DNA from: Marvinbryantia formatexigens DSM 14469
GTDB taxonomy: Bacteria; Bacillota; Clostridia; Lachnospirales; Lachnospiraceae
Assembly (NCBI RefSeq): GCF_025148285.1
Contig: NZ_CP102268.1
Span: 2,769,001-2,833,000 of the forward strand
Length of the DNA: 64,000 bases
Direction: 5' to 3'
The notes below the pieces were generated by a model. That model saw only the letters and a program-made list of their open reading frames with translations, made no database searches and was not told the origin of the DNA. Position numbers and translations under genes: made by a program. Shown in pieces: positions 45,370-54,814 of the stretch. Position 1 is the first letter of the stretch. Each line of letters starts with the position of its first letter.

Positions 45370-46659
45370 ATGAATTATAACACACAGAACGCAAAAATTG
45401 CATCTATTACGGAAAAAACTTTAATTGTTGGGATCGATGTTGGAAGTGAAACTCATTATGCAAGGGCTTTTGATTGGCGAAATTACGAGTACTCAAAAAA
45501 GCCGTTTGCTTTCAACAATGATGAAGCCGGGTTTGCTTCATTTAAGGCATGGATGGAAGATATAGCAGAGAAGCATGGGAAAGAGGCGGTGATTCCAGGG
45601 ATGGAACCTACCGGTCATTACTGGCTGAACCTTGGAGCGTACCTGCAGGAACAGGGAATGAAGCCGGTGCATGTGAATCCGCATCATGTAAAGAAGTCCA
45701 AAGAACTGGATGATAACAACCCGAACAAGAATGACCGTAAGGATCCAAAAACAATTGCGGGACTGGTAAATGAAGGAAGATTTTCGTATCCGTATATCCC
45801 TACAGGAATATACGCAGAGATTAGAAATCTGTCAAATCTTCGTATTCAGACGCAGGAAGAACTTACAAGGATCAAAAACCGGATTGTCCGATGGTTCTGC
45901 ATTTATTTTCCGGAAATAAAAGACGTTTATAAAAGTCCGGACGCGGTAAGCGGGATGATGGTGATTAAAAAGGCACCGCTGCCATGTGATATCAAAGAAC
46001 TAGGCGTAGATGGTGTGAATCAGGTATGGAGGGATGCAAAGCTGAAGGGCGCTGGCTTAAAGAGGGCAAGGACCCTGGTATCAGCTGCGGAGCACAGCAT
46101 CGGAAGTACGGAAGCACCGGGAAGTGCCAGAATAGAGATCCGAAACCTGTTGAACGATTACGAAGTATATAAAAACAGAATGGATGATCTGATGCAGGAG
46201 ATAGAAGAAAAACTTTCAGAGATCCCATACATTGATAAACTGATGGAGATCAAGGGAATCGGTTTAAAAACCGTAAGTTGTTTTATTGCAGAGGTGGGTG
46301 ACATTTGTCGTTTTGATAACCCAAAGCAGCTGCAGAAACTGGCAGGTTATGCCATTGTTGCAGACAGTTCCGGCAAACACAACGGAGAAAGCCGCATCAG
46401 CCACAGGGGAAGAAAGCGCCTGAGGTATGCATTGTATGAAGCTGCGATATCTGTGATAGCAAAGAACAAAGAGTTTAAAGAAATCTATGACTATTACAGG
46501 AGAAGGAGCCAGAATCCTTTGAAGAAGATGCAGTCGGTCATAGCGATTGCGTGTAAGCTGATCAGGATCTTCTACACGATATTAACAAAAGGTGTAGATT
46601 ATGATGGTCAGAAGATGCTGAGTGATATCGTAAGACCGGAAACTATAATGGCAGCATAA
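45370..46659 (+). CDS. IS110-family transposase (DEDD)
   Basis: A 429-residue recombinase. The N-terminal RuvC-like DEDD domain has D23 (GIDVGSETH), E79 (PGMEPTGHYW), D122 and D125 (KNDRKDPKTIA). The C-terminal Transposase_20 domain has IKGIGLKTVSCFIAEVGD, LAGYAIVADSSGKHNG (serine region) and HRGRKRLRYALYEAA. It catalyses insertion and excision through a circular intermediate; family members are guided by a bridge/seek RNA made from the element's noncoding end. The frame is full length, so the element may be active. The ATG at 45370 is preferred over 45349. Confidence 0.93.
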   Translation: MNYNTQNAKIASITEKTLIVGIDVGSETHYARAFDWRNYEYSKKPFAFNNDEAGFASFKAWMEDIAEKHGKEAVIPGMEPTGHYWLNLGAYLQEQGMKPVHVNPHHVKKSKELDDNNPNKNDRKDPKTIAGLVNEGRFSYPYIPTGIYAEIRNLSNLRIQTQEELTRIKNRIVRWFCIYFPEIKDVYKSPDAVSGMMVIKKAPLPCDIKELGVDGVNQVWRDAKLKGAGLKRARTLVSAAEHSIGSTEAPGSARIEIRNLLNDYEVYKNRMDDLMQEIEEKLSEIPYIDKLMEIKGIGLKTVSCFIAEVGDICRFDNPKQLQKLAGYAIVADSSGKHNGESRISHRGRKRLRYALYEAAISVIAKNKEFKEIYDYYRRRSQNPLKKMQSVIAIACKLIRIFYTILTKGVDYDGQKMLSDIVRPETIMAA

Positions 46660-47178
46660 AAATATCAGGAAACAGTATATCGTGGTTGGCCTGAGCATTT
46701 GAGTAAAGAATGCCTGAATGCTGAGACTGGCCACGGTAGCTGGAAGTATAAAAATCGGAATGCAACAGGAAAACGTCCACTGAAAAGTGCTGCTGCAGGA
46801 AGGAAGAAAGTCAGTAATAAAACATACAAAGAATGAGCCAGTAGTCGGCAGGAATATTTTCCAGAGGGCATGACCCTGATGAGGAGCTGAGCTGACACCC
46901 TGGTTATGGACAGGCGGGACGAGAGAAGTTAGGACTCAGCAATTGTCTGATGATCCTGGTAGACACGGGAGGTTCGCTGCCGTAGATGGATGGGTATACA
47001 CAAGGCCATGTAAAACAGAAAACCAAGACGTTTTACTTCGTGTACCCAAAACCAGCTATTTTCGTACCAGATACAGAGAAATGTCCATTCCTATGGCTCC
47101 TTCTTCTGAGATATTTATTGATGATATATTGAAAAAATCCTTGATTTTTAAGGAAAAAAGACTTGACTTAATAGGGAG
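46660..47178 (+). ncRNA. candidate bridge/seek RNA region of the IS110 element
   Basis: A noncoding stretch of about 520 bp with no supported ORF. One hairpin (46681-46735) has CGTGG/CCACG and AGCATT/AATGCT stems flanking an asymmetric internal loop. Another (46992-47047) has GGGTATACAC with GTGTACCC and an inner GTAAAAC/GTTTTAC stem. Stems with unpaired guide loops are the expected form of the RNA that programs IS110/IS1111 targets. Exact RNA limits are not determined. Confidence 0.5.
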
Positions 47179-48663
47179 GAAAAAAACTCTTTAACGGATG
47201 TTGGTAGTGGAAGGTATTATCAAATGACGGATTCCGGTGTAGTTTTTTATAGCGAATACACAGGTGATAATAAATATTCATTATTCAGAACGGAAAACAG
47301 TGATGCAGCAGGCGAAGAAATTATTTCTGGAATTGAATTTGGAATGGTTTATAGAGAAGCTGATTTTGAGAGATATTCATTTATGGGTGGATATTTTACC
47401 ATACTGGATGAAGAACATATTTGCTATATGACAAGAAATGGAGCGAGTGAGGACACTTATTACGAATCAATAAGCACGGATTATGAATCAGTGGATTTGT
47501 ACATGATAGAGTATGGTTCAGAGCCAGAACTGCTGATCAAGAGGCTGATTCCCATAGAAGGTGATCCGGCAGATAAAACATTGGCTTATATTCTGGAAGA
47601 TGACATATATACGATAAATTTGTATGCGGAGCTGATAGATACATCGAATTCGAGGCATAATGAAGCGGAAATTACTTCGTTGCTGGATCAAATTAAAGAA
47701 GAAGGTTCCATTGAGTATAAGCCGCTGTATTGCTATGATTTTGATAATAAAAGGGTTGTATGTATCTGCAATCTTTATGGTGAATACTCTGTTTATGAAT
47801 ACGAATACCTTATTGACTACAATGGCGGGATATTTGGCTGTTTATATTTGGAACCAATGGATTTCCTTGAAAATTATGAAAAAATTCCGGTAGATATGAT
47901 TCTTGATGATGAAAGATATGATGAAGAAGATGCTGGTGCAATAATGGACGAATATATGGAACAGCAAATACCGGATATGGAAAACATCGTGTATCCTTGG
48001 AAAGGTCTGTTTATTAATGCCAGAACAGGGGATATATGTAATTCTATGGATCTGGATATAGGAGAGATATTTTATATGATGCAGGTTTTTGAACATGGAC
48101 AGAGCCTGGCTGCGCTGAGTGAGGAGGGAGAGTTATATATTGCAGATAATAGGAGTGAAACCTGGGGAAAAGTGGAAAATTCCGGGGAGGAAGAGATATT
48201 TGAAATATATGAGTATGCAGATATGCTTTGCTATGATGTGAATAACACACTTTATGTATATAAGGGTGATGTTCAGGGAGTAGAACTGGGATATTATAAA
48301 ATGGGAAGCAGTGATTTTCAGTTTGGTAAAGATAAAATGTTATATATGTTTGACGGAAATTATGATGCTGGATCTTATATATATTCCTTTTATGAAAATG
48401 GGAGCATTTTAATGGTTGATGATTATGTGGATTCACAATATGGTGGCACGCTTTATTATGTTTCTGATATGGGGGAAAAATTTAAGATAGCAGATGATGT
48501 TACTTCTTTCGTACAACTGCGATCGGGAACGATTTTATATCTTTCTGAACAGAAGCTTGTGTGCTATTCTGAAGGAGAAAGAAACAGGATAGCCGATGAT
48601 GTCAGATTGGTCTGGAGTGCGAATGAGGAAAAATCTGTATCGGTGTCCCAGATGGGATGGTAG
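47179..48663 (+). pseudogene. 3' fragment of the IS110-split propeller-like protein gene
   Basis: The open frame resumes with KNSLTDVGSGRYYQ and continues about 480 residues, rich in Tyr/Asp/Glu with repeated beta motifs (YSLFRTENS, LYCYDFDNKR, LYVYKGD, LYYVSDMG). It matches the plan of the 41992-44052 protein. It lacks a signal peptide. An ATG at 47224 with GGAAGG upstream could start a cytoplasmic fragment. Together with 44729-45238 it would have been about 660 residues. Confidence 0.8.
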
Positions 48664-48727
48664 TCCTGTTCTGCATGGAACATTAGAAGCTGAATAAGTA
48701 AAAAGGCATTGGGGAGGAAAACATCTT

Positions 48728-49424
48728 ATGCTGAATAAAATAAAGAATTTTTTTATAAGCTTTTTTTCTAAGCTTTTTTTCTATCATATGGGTTACTTTG
48801 ACTGCCGTTATTCTGGCGTGTCCGGGGGAAGCCGGGGGCGCTGAAATAAATGGTTTCCTTGCGCTTCTGTTATGGATTTTATTTGTTTATCTTATTATAA
48901 AAAAACACGTAGCAATATCTTGCATTCTGAGTACAATTCTGGCATTCGGTATCAGAATTTATAAATTTGGCATGGGAGATATGTCTGGCGTTTCGGAGAC
49001 GATAACACAGGTTATTTGCTGGGGTGTATTACTTTTTATATTTTATAAGCTGTTTTTTGGAAATGCAGACAGAGATACAGATAAAACGGCTTATCAAAGC
49101 AGAAAGCCGCAGAGGAAAAAGGATACTTCCGGTTATTATGAAGAGGATGATTATTCGTCCTATTATGAAGCAGAAGAGGATTCTTCTTACGAACGGCATA
49201 AAGATATTGGTCCTAAATTGAAAAACGGCTCCGAAGAATACTGGGAATATAAAAATGCTGCTGAAGCAATATACCGTGATTTTTGTAATGCGGATAATAT
49301 TACAGAGAGAAGACATCATAAGAAGCGTGGTGATAAGCTTAAAGCGACTTTGATAAGTGAGTATGGCGCTAAAGATGAATGTGTGAAAAGCATTATTAAT
49401 AATTTTCTGGATTTGCGTGTGTAG
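48728..49424 (+). pseudogene. membrane protein gene frameshifted by a 13-bp tandem duplication
   Basis: The ATG at 48728 follows GGGGAGGAAAACATCTT and encodes MLNKIKNFFISFFS. The frame is then lost in two perfect copies of AAGCTTTTTTTCT (48757-48769 and 48770-48782). Deleting one copy restores one frame: a hydrophobic signal (SIIWVTLTAVILACPGEAGG), two membrane segments and a soluble Tyr/Asp/Glu-rich domain with HHKKRGDKLKATLISEYG. The intact protein would have about 227 residues. As it stands, only an internal TTG at 48798 without a ribosome site could start the rest. Family unknown. It could be phase-variable. Confidence 0.75.
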
Positions 49425-49504
49425 AAAAATTCAGAATAGCTGATTTGCTTATATGCAATTCCTGATTGGCAGATATTCTGTAAGTGAAGGAGAGGGGAAA
49501 AACA

Positions 49505-51247
49505 ATGAAGTGGGCAAAAGAAAAGCTGTTTCTTCTGATATTTTTTGTATTAATTGTGGTTGGGATGCCTGTTGTCCATGCTCAGGATGTTACATCAGAG
49601 ACGATTGAAAAAGCATATATGGAATTTCTCCACGAGTCAGTAAGTCCGGGGGCATATTATGCGATTGAAAATCTGGGGGTAGACCAGATGCCGGTTTTAC
49701 TGATTGGAAAAGAAGGGCAGACAGAAGAAAACGGGGAAATTTTGTTTACAGCATGTGACATTTATTATTATACAGGCGGGCAGGTGACAGGGGGCGGCTC
49801 AGTCGCCGGTTTATCTGTTCCTCTTCGCATTGCCAGGAAAGAAGGACAGGATTATATCCAAAGCAGTCACAATGCTCATTCGAAGTGCTTTACTTTTTTG
49901 AAGGAGAGCGGCTTGTATTATTATGAATATGATAGTAACGAAGCGCTTGAGGCAGGAGTTACGCAGGAAGAAAATGGAGAATTTTATGCCTGTGGGGAGC
50001 GATTTGGGGAATATATTTCGGAGTATGCTGATATGGGCCCTGTCTGCTTCCGGAAAAATACAGATTCTGATTTTGACAGTATAGCATTTTATCAGACGTG
50101 GGTGCAGGAGCACATGGAGAAAACGCTTGGGATATGCGAAACAGGAACGTTTACCAGGACTATGCCGGGGGCAATGCCTGGTTGGTGTGAACAATCCGGG
50201 ATAATAACATCCTATTGTGCAGACTTTAATGACAATGGGCGGGAAGAGTGTCTGGTAATATATCTTCAGGAAGAAAGCAATGGAAAGATGTTGCATCTTA
50301 CCGCATTGTCAGTGGATGAGGCTGGAGAAGTACGGCAGCAGGATATCCGGATAGTGGGGATAGATATTAATCTGGGAAATGATACGAGAATTTATGTGAC
50401 AAAAGGGAAAGCGGGAGGTGATATCATTGTACAGAACTTTCACACCCTGAACGGATGTGCGGATAATATTTATATTTTTGAAATTACGTCGGATGGAGCA
50501 TTTTTCCTGAAAAGCTGGATTCTGGATCCAGGTGAATCGCCCGGAATTATTTTGTGTTCAAAATGGGCGCTGGAAGAAGGTGCCGGGATGCTCTGCGATG
50601 CAGAGTGGGAAGGATGGCAGACGACGCTTCTGTACGAAAACGATGCAACGGCGGACTGTGCGGAAGATTCGGCATATGGGGACTGTCTGAATGAAGCTTT
50701 GGGAGTGTATGATTTACATGCGTCTGTGTCGGAGACAATGTTTGGAAGATCCATGTGGCTTTTGGATGAGAAAGAGAAGATGTTGAAGCTTGCTCAGATT
50801 TACGGAAAATTCGGTTCTGATGCGGGCGAGTACCGGTATGATTATGGTATTTTTAACTATACAGATTTAAAGGACGGTGCCGGAAATGAATCTTCAGATG
50901 AAATTCTGCCGGATTCTGATATCAGATATTTAAGTGACAGTGAAATTCTGGACATGTCCCTGCAGGTCTTGAATTATGCGAAAAATGAAATATACGCCCG
51001 AAAAGGACGGAGATCCCGCTCTGTAGAGCTGCAGCAATACTTTGACAGTAAAAGCTGGTACCGCGGAACGATAGAACCGGGGGACTTCGATGAAGGAGTG
51101 CTGAATGCTTACGAACAAAAGAATGTACAGATGCTCAGTAGCAGGGAGCATGAGATAAATCCGGAAGGTTACAGGACAGACCAGATGGGATATTCTTTTG
51201 ATGTCGTCAATGATTATATAGCTGCGAAACAGGAGGATTCGGAGTAA
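49505..51247 (+). CDS. secreted protein with C-terminal YARHG domain
   Basis: A 580-residue exoprotein. The signal peptide (about 1-29) ends VVHA before QDV. The middle contains CADFNDNGREECLVIY (about residue 240), the same D-x-N-G loop type as in the BIG2 proteins of this island. The C-terminal 85 residues form a YARHG domain (NYAKNEIYARKGRRSRS, LQQYFDSKSWYRGTIEPGDF, LNAYEQKNVQML), a wall- or surface-associated module of unknown ligand. GGAGAGGGG precedes the ATG at 49505. Confidence 0.8.
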   Translation: MKWAKEKLFLLIFFVLIVVGMPVVHAQDVTSETIEKAYMEFLHESVSPGAYYAIENLGVDQMPVLLIGKEGQTEENGEILFTACDIYYYTGGQVTGGGSVAGLSVPLRIARKEGQDYIQSSHNAHSKCFTFLKESGLYYYEYDSNEALEAGVTQEENGEFYACGERFGEYISEYADMGPVCFRKNTDSDFDSIAFYQTWVQEHMEKTLGICETGTFTRTMPGAMPGWCEQSGIITSYCADFNDNGREECLVIYLQEESNGKMLHLTALSVDEAGEVRQQDIRIVGIDINLGNDTRIYVTKGKAGGDIIVQNFHTLNGCADNIYIFEITSDGAFFLKSWILDPGESPGIILCSKWALEEGAGMLCDAEWEGWQTTLLYENDATADCAEDSAYGDCLNEALGVYDLHASVSETMFGRSMWLLDEKEKMLKLAQIYGKFGSDAGEYRYDYGIFNYTDLKDGAGNESSDEILPDSDIRYLSDSEILDMSLQVLNYAKNEIYARKGRRSRSVELQQYFDSKSWYRGTIEPGDFDEGVLNAYEQKNVQMLSSREHEINPEGYRTDQMGYSFDVVNDYIAAKQEDSE

Positions 51248-51340
51248 ACAGGCGCGCTTTGCGTGTTGGTGATACGGGAGAAAAACTGCTTTACAAATAG
51301 ATGTCGGACTTATCTGGAGCGAAATGGAGGGAGAAGCTTT

Positions 51341-52447
51341 ATGAAAACAAGAATATCAAAAAAGGGAATTATGACATTGACGCTGGTTTTTATGTGTGCA
51401 ATTTTCATGTCATTTACGGTGTCTGCGGCAAGTACCATAAAATTAAACAGCACTGCGAAAACACTGTATAAGGGACAGTCTTATACGTTGAAAGTTTTGG
51501 GAACGAAGAAAAAAACACAATGGAAATCGTCGAATTCAAAAATAGCGAAGGTAAGTGCAGCGGGGAAAGTGACTGCGAAAAAAGCGGGAAGTGTTACGAT
51601 TACCGCGAAGGTGTCAGGCAGGACGCTGAGAGCCAGAATAACGGTTAAAAATCCTACAATAAAATTGAACAAATCATCTGTAACTATTTATACGTCGGGC
51701 ACTACATCTTTACAGCTCAAGGCAACCGTAAAAGGCGCAAGTTCAAAAATTTCCTGGTCTTCCAGTAATAAGAAGATTGCAACGGTTAATTCTAAAGGGA
51801 AGGTTGTTGCCCAAAAAGCTGGAACCGCTACAATTACGGCAAAGGCAAATGGAAAAATGGCAAAGTGCAGGGTAACAGTGAAGAAAAAAGAGCAAAGTCC
51901 CCGATTATCGAAAGAGAATCAGCATAAGCTGTATCAGAATACAATAAAAAATTATGACAGGAAAATGAAACAGGGAGCGGCAAAGTGGGGAGATTCCGGG
52001 CGGGCTACTTACTATGCGTTCGCAGATATAGACAAGAATGGAATTGATGAATTAATCTTACGTTATGAGAATACTGAGCAGGCACTGCACAAAACGAATG
52101 TTGATTCCGGATATGGCGAGAATACCTATATCTATACGATCGATAATGGAAAAGTAAAAACAGTGCTGTCCAGCGGCGAGTATTCTCCCTGGTTGGAACA
52201 TTCAAATTTTGTGAAGGTATATAAAAATAGTAATCTGATAAATCGTGGTTTTTCGCACATGCCTGCAGATGAAGTGTTTTACAGGTATAGTAATGGAGTG
52301 TTGTCTTCGAAAAGTTCTCTTTCCCTGGTAGGTGGAAATGTATGGACAATTAATGGCAAGAAGGCTACCAGGCAGGAATATATAAATGCTTTTAATAAAG
52401 CAACCAACAATGATACTGGATATCCAATGGAAAGATATAAAGGATAA
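51341..52447 (+). CDS. secreted BIG2-domain protein with C-terminal DxDxNG domain (paralogue 2)
   Basis: A 368-residue paralogue of the 39240-40400 product. It has a signal peptide (about 1-27, ending VSAA), two BIG2 domains (about 29-105 and 105-185, including WKSSNSKIAKVSAAGKV and WSSSNKKIATVNSKGKV) and a C-terminal domain with FADIDKNGIDELILRY and VKVYKNSNLINRGF. The identity in the BIG2 part is visibly high, so the two arose by duplication. GGAGGGAG precedes the ATG at 51341. Its 3' end abuts a truncated gene. Confidence 0.85.
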   Translation: MKTRISKKGIMTLTLVFMCAIFMSFTVSAASTIKLNSTAKTLYKGQSYTLKVLGTKKKTQWKSSNSKIAKVSAAGKVTAKKAGSVTITAKVSGRTLRARITVKNPTIKLNKSSVTIYTSGTTSLQLKATVKGASSKISWSSSNKKIATVNSKGKVVAQKAGTATITAKANGKMAKCRVTVKKKEQSPRLSKENQHKLYQNTIKNYDRKMKQGAAKWGDSGRATYYAFADIDKNGIDELILRYENTEQALHKTNVDSGYGENTYIYTIDNGKVKTVLSSGEYSPWLEHSNFVKVYKNSNLINRGFSHMPADEVFYRYSNGVLSSKSSLSLVGGNVWTINGKKATRQEYINAFNKATNNDTGYPMERYKG

Positions 52448-52454
52448 TTTGGTC

Positions 52455-52937
52455 AATGGACATTTGTATCTGCTTGCAAAATGTACGGCAGAGACAGTGT
52501 ACAGACTGACAAAAGCGTTGGGAGTATCAATGGAAAATCTGCTGGAACCCTATATGCAGAAAAAAGAGCGGGTTGATTTTGAAATATATAAAAGCAATGT
52601 ATGCCATCGTGTGAAAGAACTTGGGGATGTTGATTTTATTATTGAAACGCTTGAACAGGATAAGGTACATGCATATTATCAGCGGAAATGGTACCCGGAA
52701 TGCTTTTACCTGCTGGCAATGGTGGATTATCTCAGCAGGACGAACGATGTGCCATTGTGTAAGGAATACGATGAGCTGCGCGGATATAAACTGGAAGAGA
52801 CTGTTTATCCGGCAGGAGTTCTGAGTATATGTGCGGTATCTGGAAATGACGATGCAAAGAAGCGGGCGAAGGACGCTTCGATTCCGGAGTTTATGCGGTT
52901 TAATATTGTAGAAAGTGAAATACGGGATGTTGTCTGA
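52455..52937 (+). pseudogene. remnant of a small helix-turn-helix-type protein gene (5' truncated)
   Basis: Continuous coding from about NGHLYLLAKCTAETVYRLTK to the stop: LGVSMENLLEPYM, FEIYKSNVCHRVKELGDVDF, YYQRKWYPECFYLLAMVDYL, IPEFMRFNIVESEIRDV. I recognise the pattern from small HTH proteins of clostridia that precede a nucleotidyltransferase-like gene. The N-terminal helix-turn-helix start is missing, and the gene is fused to the end of the BIG2 gene region. No start codon with a ribosome site is present. Confidence 0.6.
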
Positions 52938-53137
52938 AGAAAGAGGCTATCAATCATGTTGGTGACAGGTTTGGACTTCCGTATGGGTGGCTGAAAGCAG
53001 ACTTTATGCAGACGAAGAGTAGTCTGATAGAATTTGAGCAGGCTTATCCGGGGATAGTTAAGAAAGAGAATGCAGATGATATTATCGAAAAGCTGAAGAG
53101 GAGAAAAAACTTACAGAATAGCACTTCACAGCTTTAA
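52934..53137 (+). pseudogene. remnant of the partner (DUF6036-like nucleotidyltransferase) gene
   Basis: A 67-codon open stretch without a start codon, overlapping the preceding stop by 4 bp. It reads KKEAINHVGDRFGLPYGWL, then ADFMQTKSS, then a tail EFEQAYPGIVKKENADDI. It resembles the beginning and end of a DUF6036-type protein with the middle deleted. The two remnants may derive from a toxin-antitoxin-like pair (inference). Confidence 0.45.
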
Positions 53138-53290
53138 AGCGCTGCCAAACTTTTGAAAATACAAAGATATTTCTTCCATTATAACTTCATTTCGTGTAAA
53201 ATAGGTTCATTGGTAACTGCTGCGGGCGGAGCTGGCGGCGACGGGGAATGCGCGGACATTCCCAAATGAAACATCTGGAGGATATGTGAA

Positions 53291-54658
53291 ATGGAGAGAG
53301 AAAAATTCTCATCCAGACTGGGGTTCATTCTGATTTCGGCGGGATGTGCAATCGGTCTGGGAAATGTGTGGAGGTTCCCGTATATCACCGGGCAGTATAG
53401 CGGCGCGGCATTTGTGCTGATCTATCTGTTCTTCCTGGTTATTCTGGGGCTTCCGATTATGGTGATGGAGTTTGCAGTCGGCCGTGCGAGCCAGAAGAGC
53501 GCGGCGCTGTCGTTTGACGTGCTGGAGCCGAAGGGTACAAAGTGGCACTGGTACAAATGGGGTGCGATAGCGGGAAATTATCTGCTGATGATGTTCTATA
53601 CGACCATCGGAGGCTGGATGATTCTTTATTTTGTGAAAATGGCTTCCGGCAGCTTTACGGGGCTTGACGCGGAGGGCGTGGCGGCAGAGTTTACCGGTCT
53701 GATGGGACAGCCGGGACTGATGACTTTCTGTATGATTCTGGTGGTGGCAGTCTGCTTTTTTATCTGTGCGGGCGGTCTGCAGAAGGGCGTGGAGCGCATT
53801 ACAAAATATATGATGCTTTGCCTGCTGTTTCTGATGATTATTCTTGCGGTGCATTCCGTGTTCCTGGAAGGCGGCTCTGAGGGACTGGAATTTTATCTGA
53901 AGCCGGATTTCGGAAAGCTGGTGGAGGCGGGCATCGGGGAGGCTGTCTTTGCTGCTATGGGGCAGGCATTCTTTACCTTAAGCCTTGGAATCGGCGCGAT
54001 TGCTATTTTTGGAAGCTATATCGGCAAAGAGCGCGCGCTCACAGGCGAGGCGGTGAGCGTTACCCTGCTGGATACCGGTGTGGCGCTGATGGCGGGTCTG
54101 ATTATCTTCCCGGCGTGCTTTGCTTACAATGTGCAGCCGGACAGCGGTCCGAGACTGATTTTTATCACGCTGCCGAACGTATTTCAGTCGATGGCGGGCG
54201 GACGCATCTGGGGAAGCCTGTTCTTTCTCTTCATGACCTTCGCGGCGATGTCCACCATCATTGCGGTATTTGAAAATATTATTTCGTTTGCGATGGATCT
54301 GACAGGCTGCAGCCGCAAAAAAGCGGTCATCGTTAATTTCATTGCTATCGTGATTCTGTCGATGCCGTGTGTGCTCGGATTTAATCTCTGGAGCGGCTTT
54401 ATGCCGTTTGGGGAGGGCACAAATGTGCTGGACCTTGAGGACTTCATTGTGAGCAACAATCTGCTTCCGCTGGGAAGCCTGGTTTATCTGCTGTTTTGTA
54501 CGAGCCGCTATGGCTGGGGCTTCAAAAATTTCATGAAAGAGGCAAATACCGGCAACGGAATAAAGTTTCCAGCGTGGGCGCGGGTATATGTTTCTTATAT
54601 CCTGCCGCTGATTGTTCTGTTTATTTTTGTGGAGGGCTATATTTCAAAGTTTTTGTAA
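53291..54658 (+). CDS. Na+-dependent symporter, neurotransmitter:sodium symporter (SNF) family
   Basis: A 455-residue transporter with 11-12 hydrophobic segments. TM1 has the sodium-site signature SAGCAIGLGNVWRFPY, TM6 the unwound region AAMGQAFFTLSLGIGAIAIFGSY, and TM8 MTFAAMSTIIAVFENI. Bacterial members such as LeuT and MhsT import amino acids with Na+. GGAGG precedes the ATG at 53291. The gene returns to the backbone GC content after the island. Confidence 0.93.
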   Translation: MEREKFSSRLGFILISAGCAIGLGNVWRFPYITGQYSGAAFVLIYLFFLVILGLPIMVMEFAVGRASQKSAALSFDVLEPKGTKWHWYKWGAIAGNYLLMMFYTTIGGWMILYFVKMASGSFTGLDAEGVAAEFTGLMGQPGLMTFCMILVVAVCFFICAGGLQKGVERITKYMMLCLLFLMIILAVHSVFLEGGSEGLEFYLKPDFGKLVEAGIGEAVFAAMGQAFFTLSLGIGAIAIFGSYIGKERALTGEAVSVTLLDTGVALMAGLIIFPACFAYNVQPDSGPRLIFITLPNVFQSMAGGRIWGSLFFLFMTFAAMSTIIAVFENIISFAMDLTGCSRKKAVIVNFIAIVILSMPCVLGFNLWSGFMPFGEGTNVLDLEDFIVSNNLLPLGSLVYLLFCTSRYGWGFKNFMKEANTGNGIKFPAWARVYVSYILPLIVLFIFVEGYISKFL

Positions 54659-54713
54659 TCGCCCGGCAGAGAGAATTTGTTACGAATTTTTTTGAAAATT
54701 TTAAAATTTGTGC

Positions 54714-54742
54714 TTGCTTTTCCGGTACGCTGATGATATACT
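54714..54742 (+). promoter_or_regulatory. promoter of the alpha ribosomal operon
   Basis: TTGCTT (54714-54719), a 17-bp spacer and TATACT (54737-54742), 73 bp before rpmJ. The -10 box is in the loop of the hairpin at 54724-54754. Confidence 0.75.
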
Positions 54743-54754
54743 CATTAGCGTACC
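54724..54754 (+). terminator. hairpin after the symporter gene, overlapping the ribosomal promoter
   Basis: GGTACGCT (54724-54731) pairs perfectly with AGCGTACC (54747-54754), then TTTTATTA. It probably ends symporter transcription. Confidence 0.6.
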
Positions 54755-54814
54755 TTTTATTAGAAGGGGTTATTATGCCCAAAAGGGCGAGTAAATAGGA
54801 AAGGAGGATTTAAC

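Larger units (their letters stand above)
45239..47178 (+). mobile_element. IS110-family insertion sequence
   Basis: About 1.9 kb inserted into a propeller-like protein gene. It contains the transposase (45370-46659), a 5' noncoding part of about 130 bp with a strong hairpin and a 3' noncoding part of about 520 bp with several hairpins. Ends are placed by where the host reading frame stops and resumes, so they are good only to within about 15 bp. No obvious terminal inverted repeats or target duplication were seen, as expected for IS110. A long 3' noncoding region is reminiscent of the IS1111 subgroup. Confidence 0.85.

Noticed and set aside
52386-52454. Upstream start for the HTH remnant
   Set aside because: These codons are the end of the BIG2 gene read in another frame and do not match the HTH family.
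54775-54798. Seven-codon ORF (MPKRASK) before rpmJ
   Set aside because: Too short to judge and without a ribosome site at good spacing; no leader-peptide features such as repeated codons for one amino acid.
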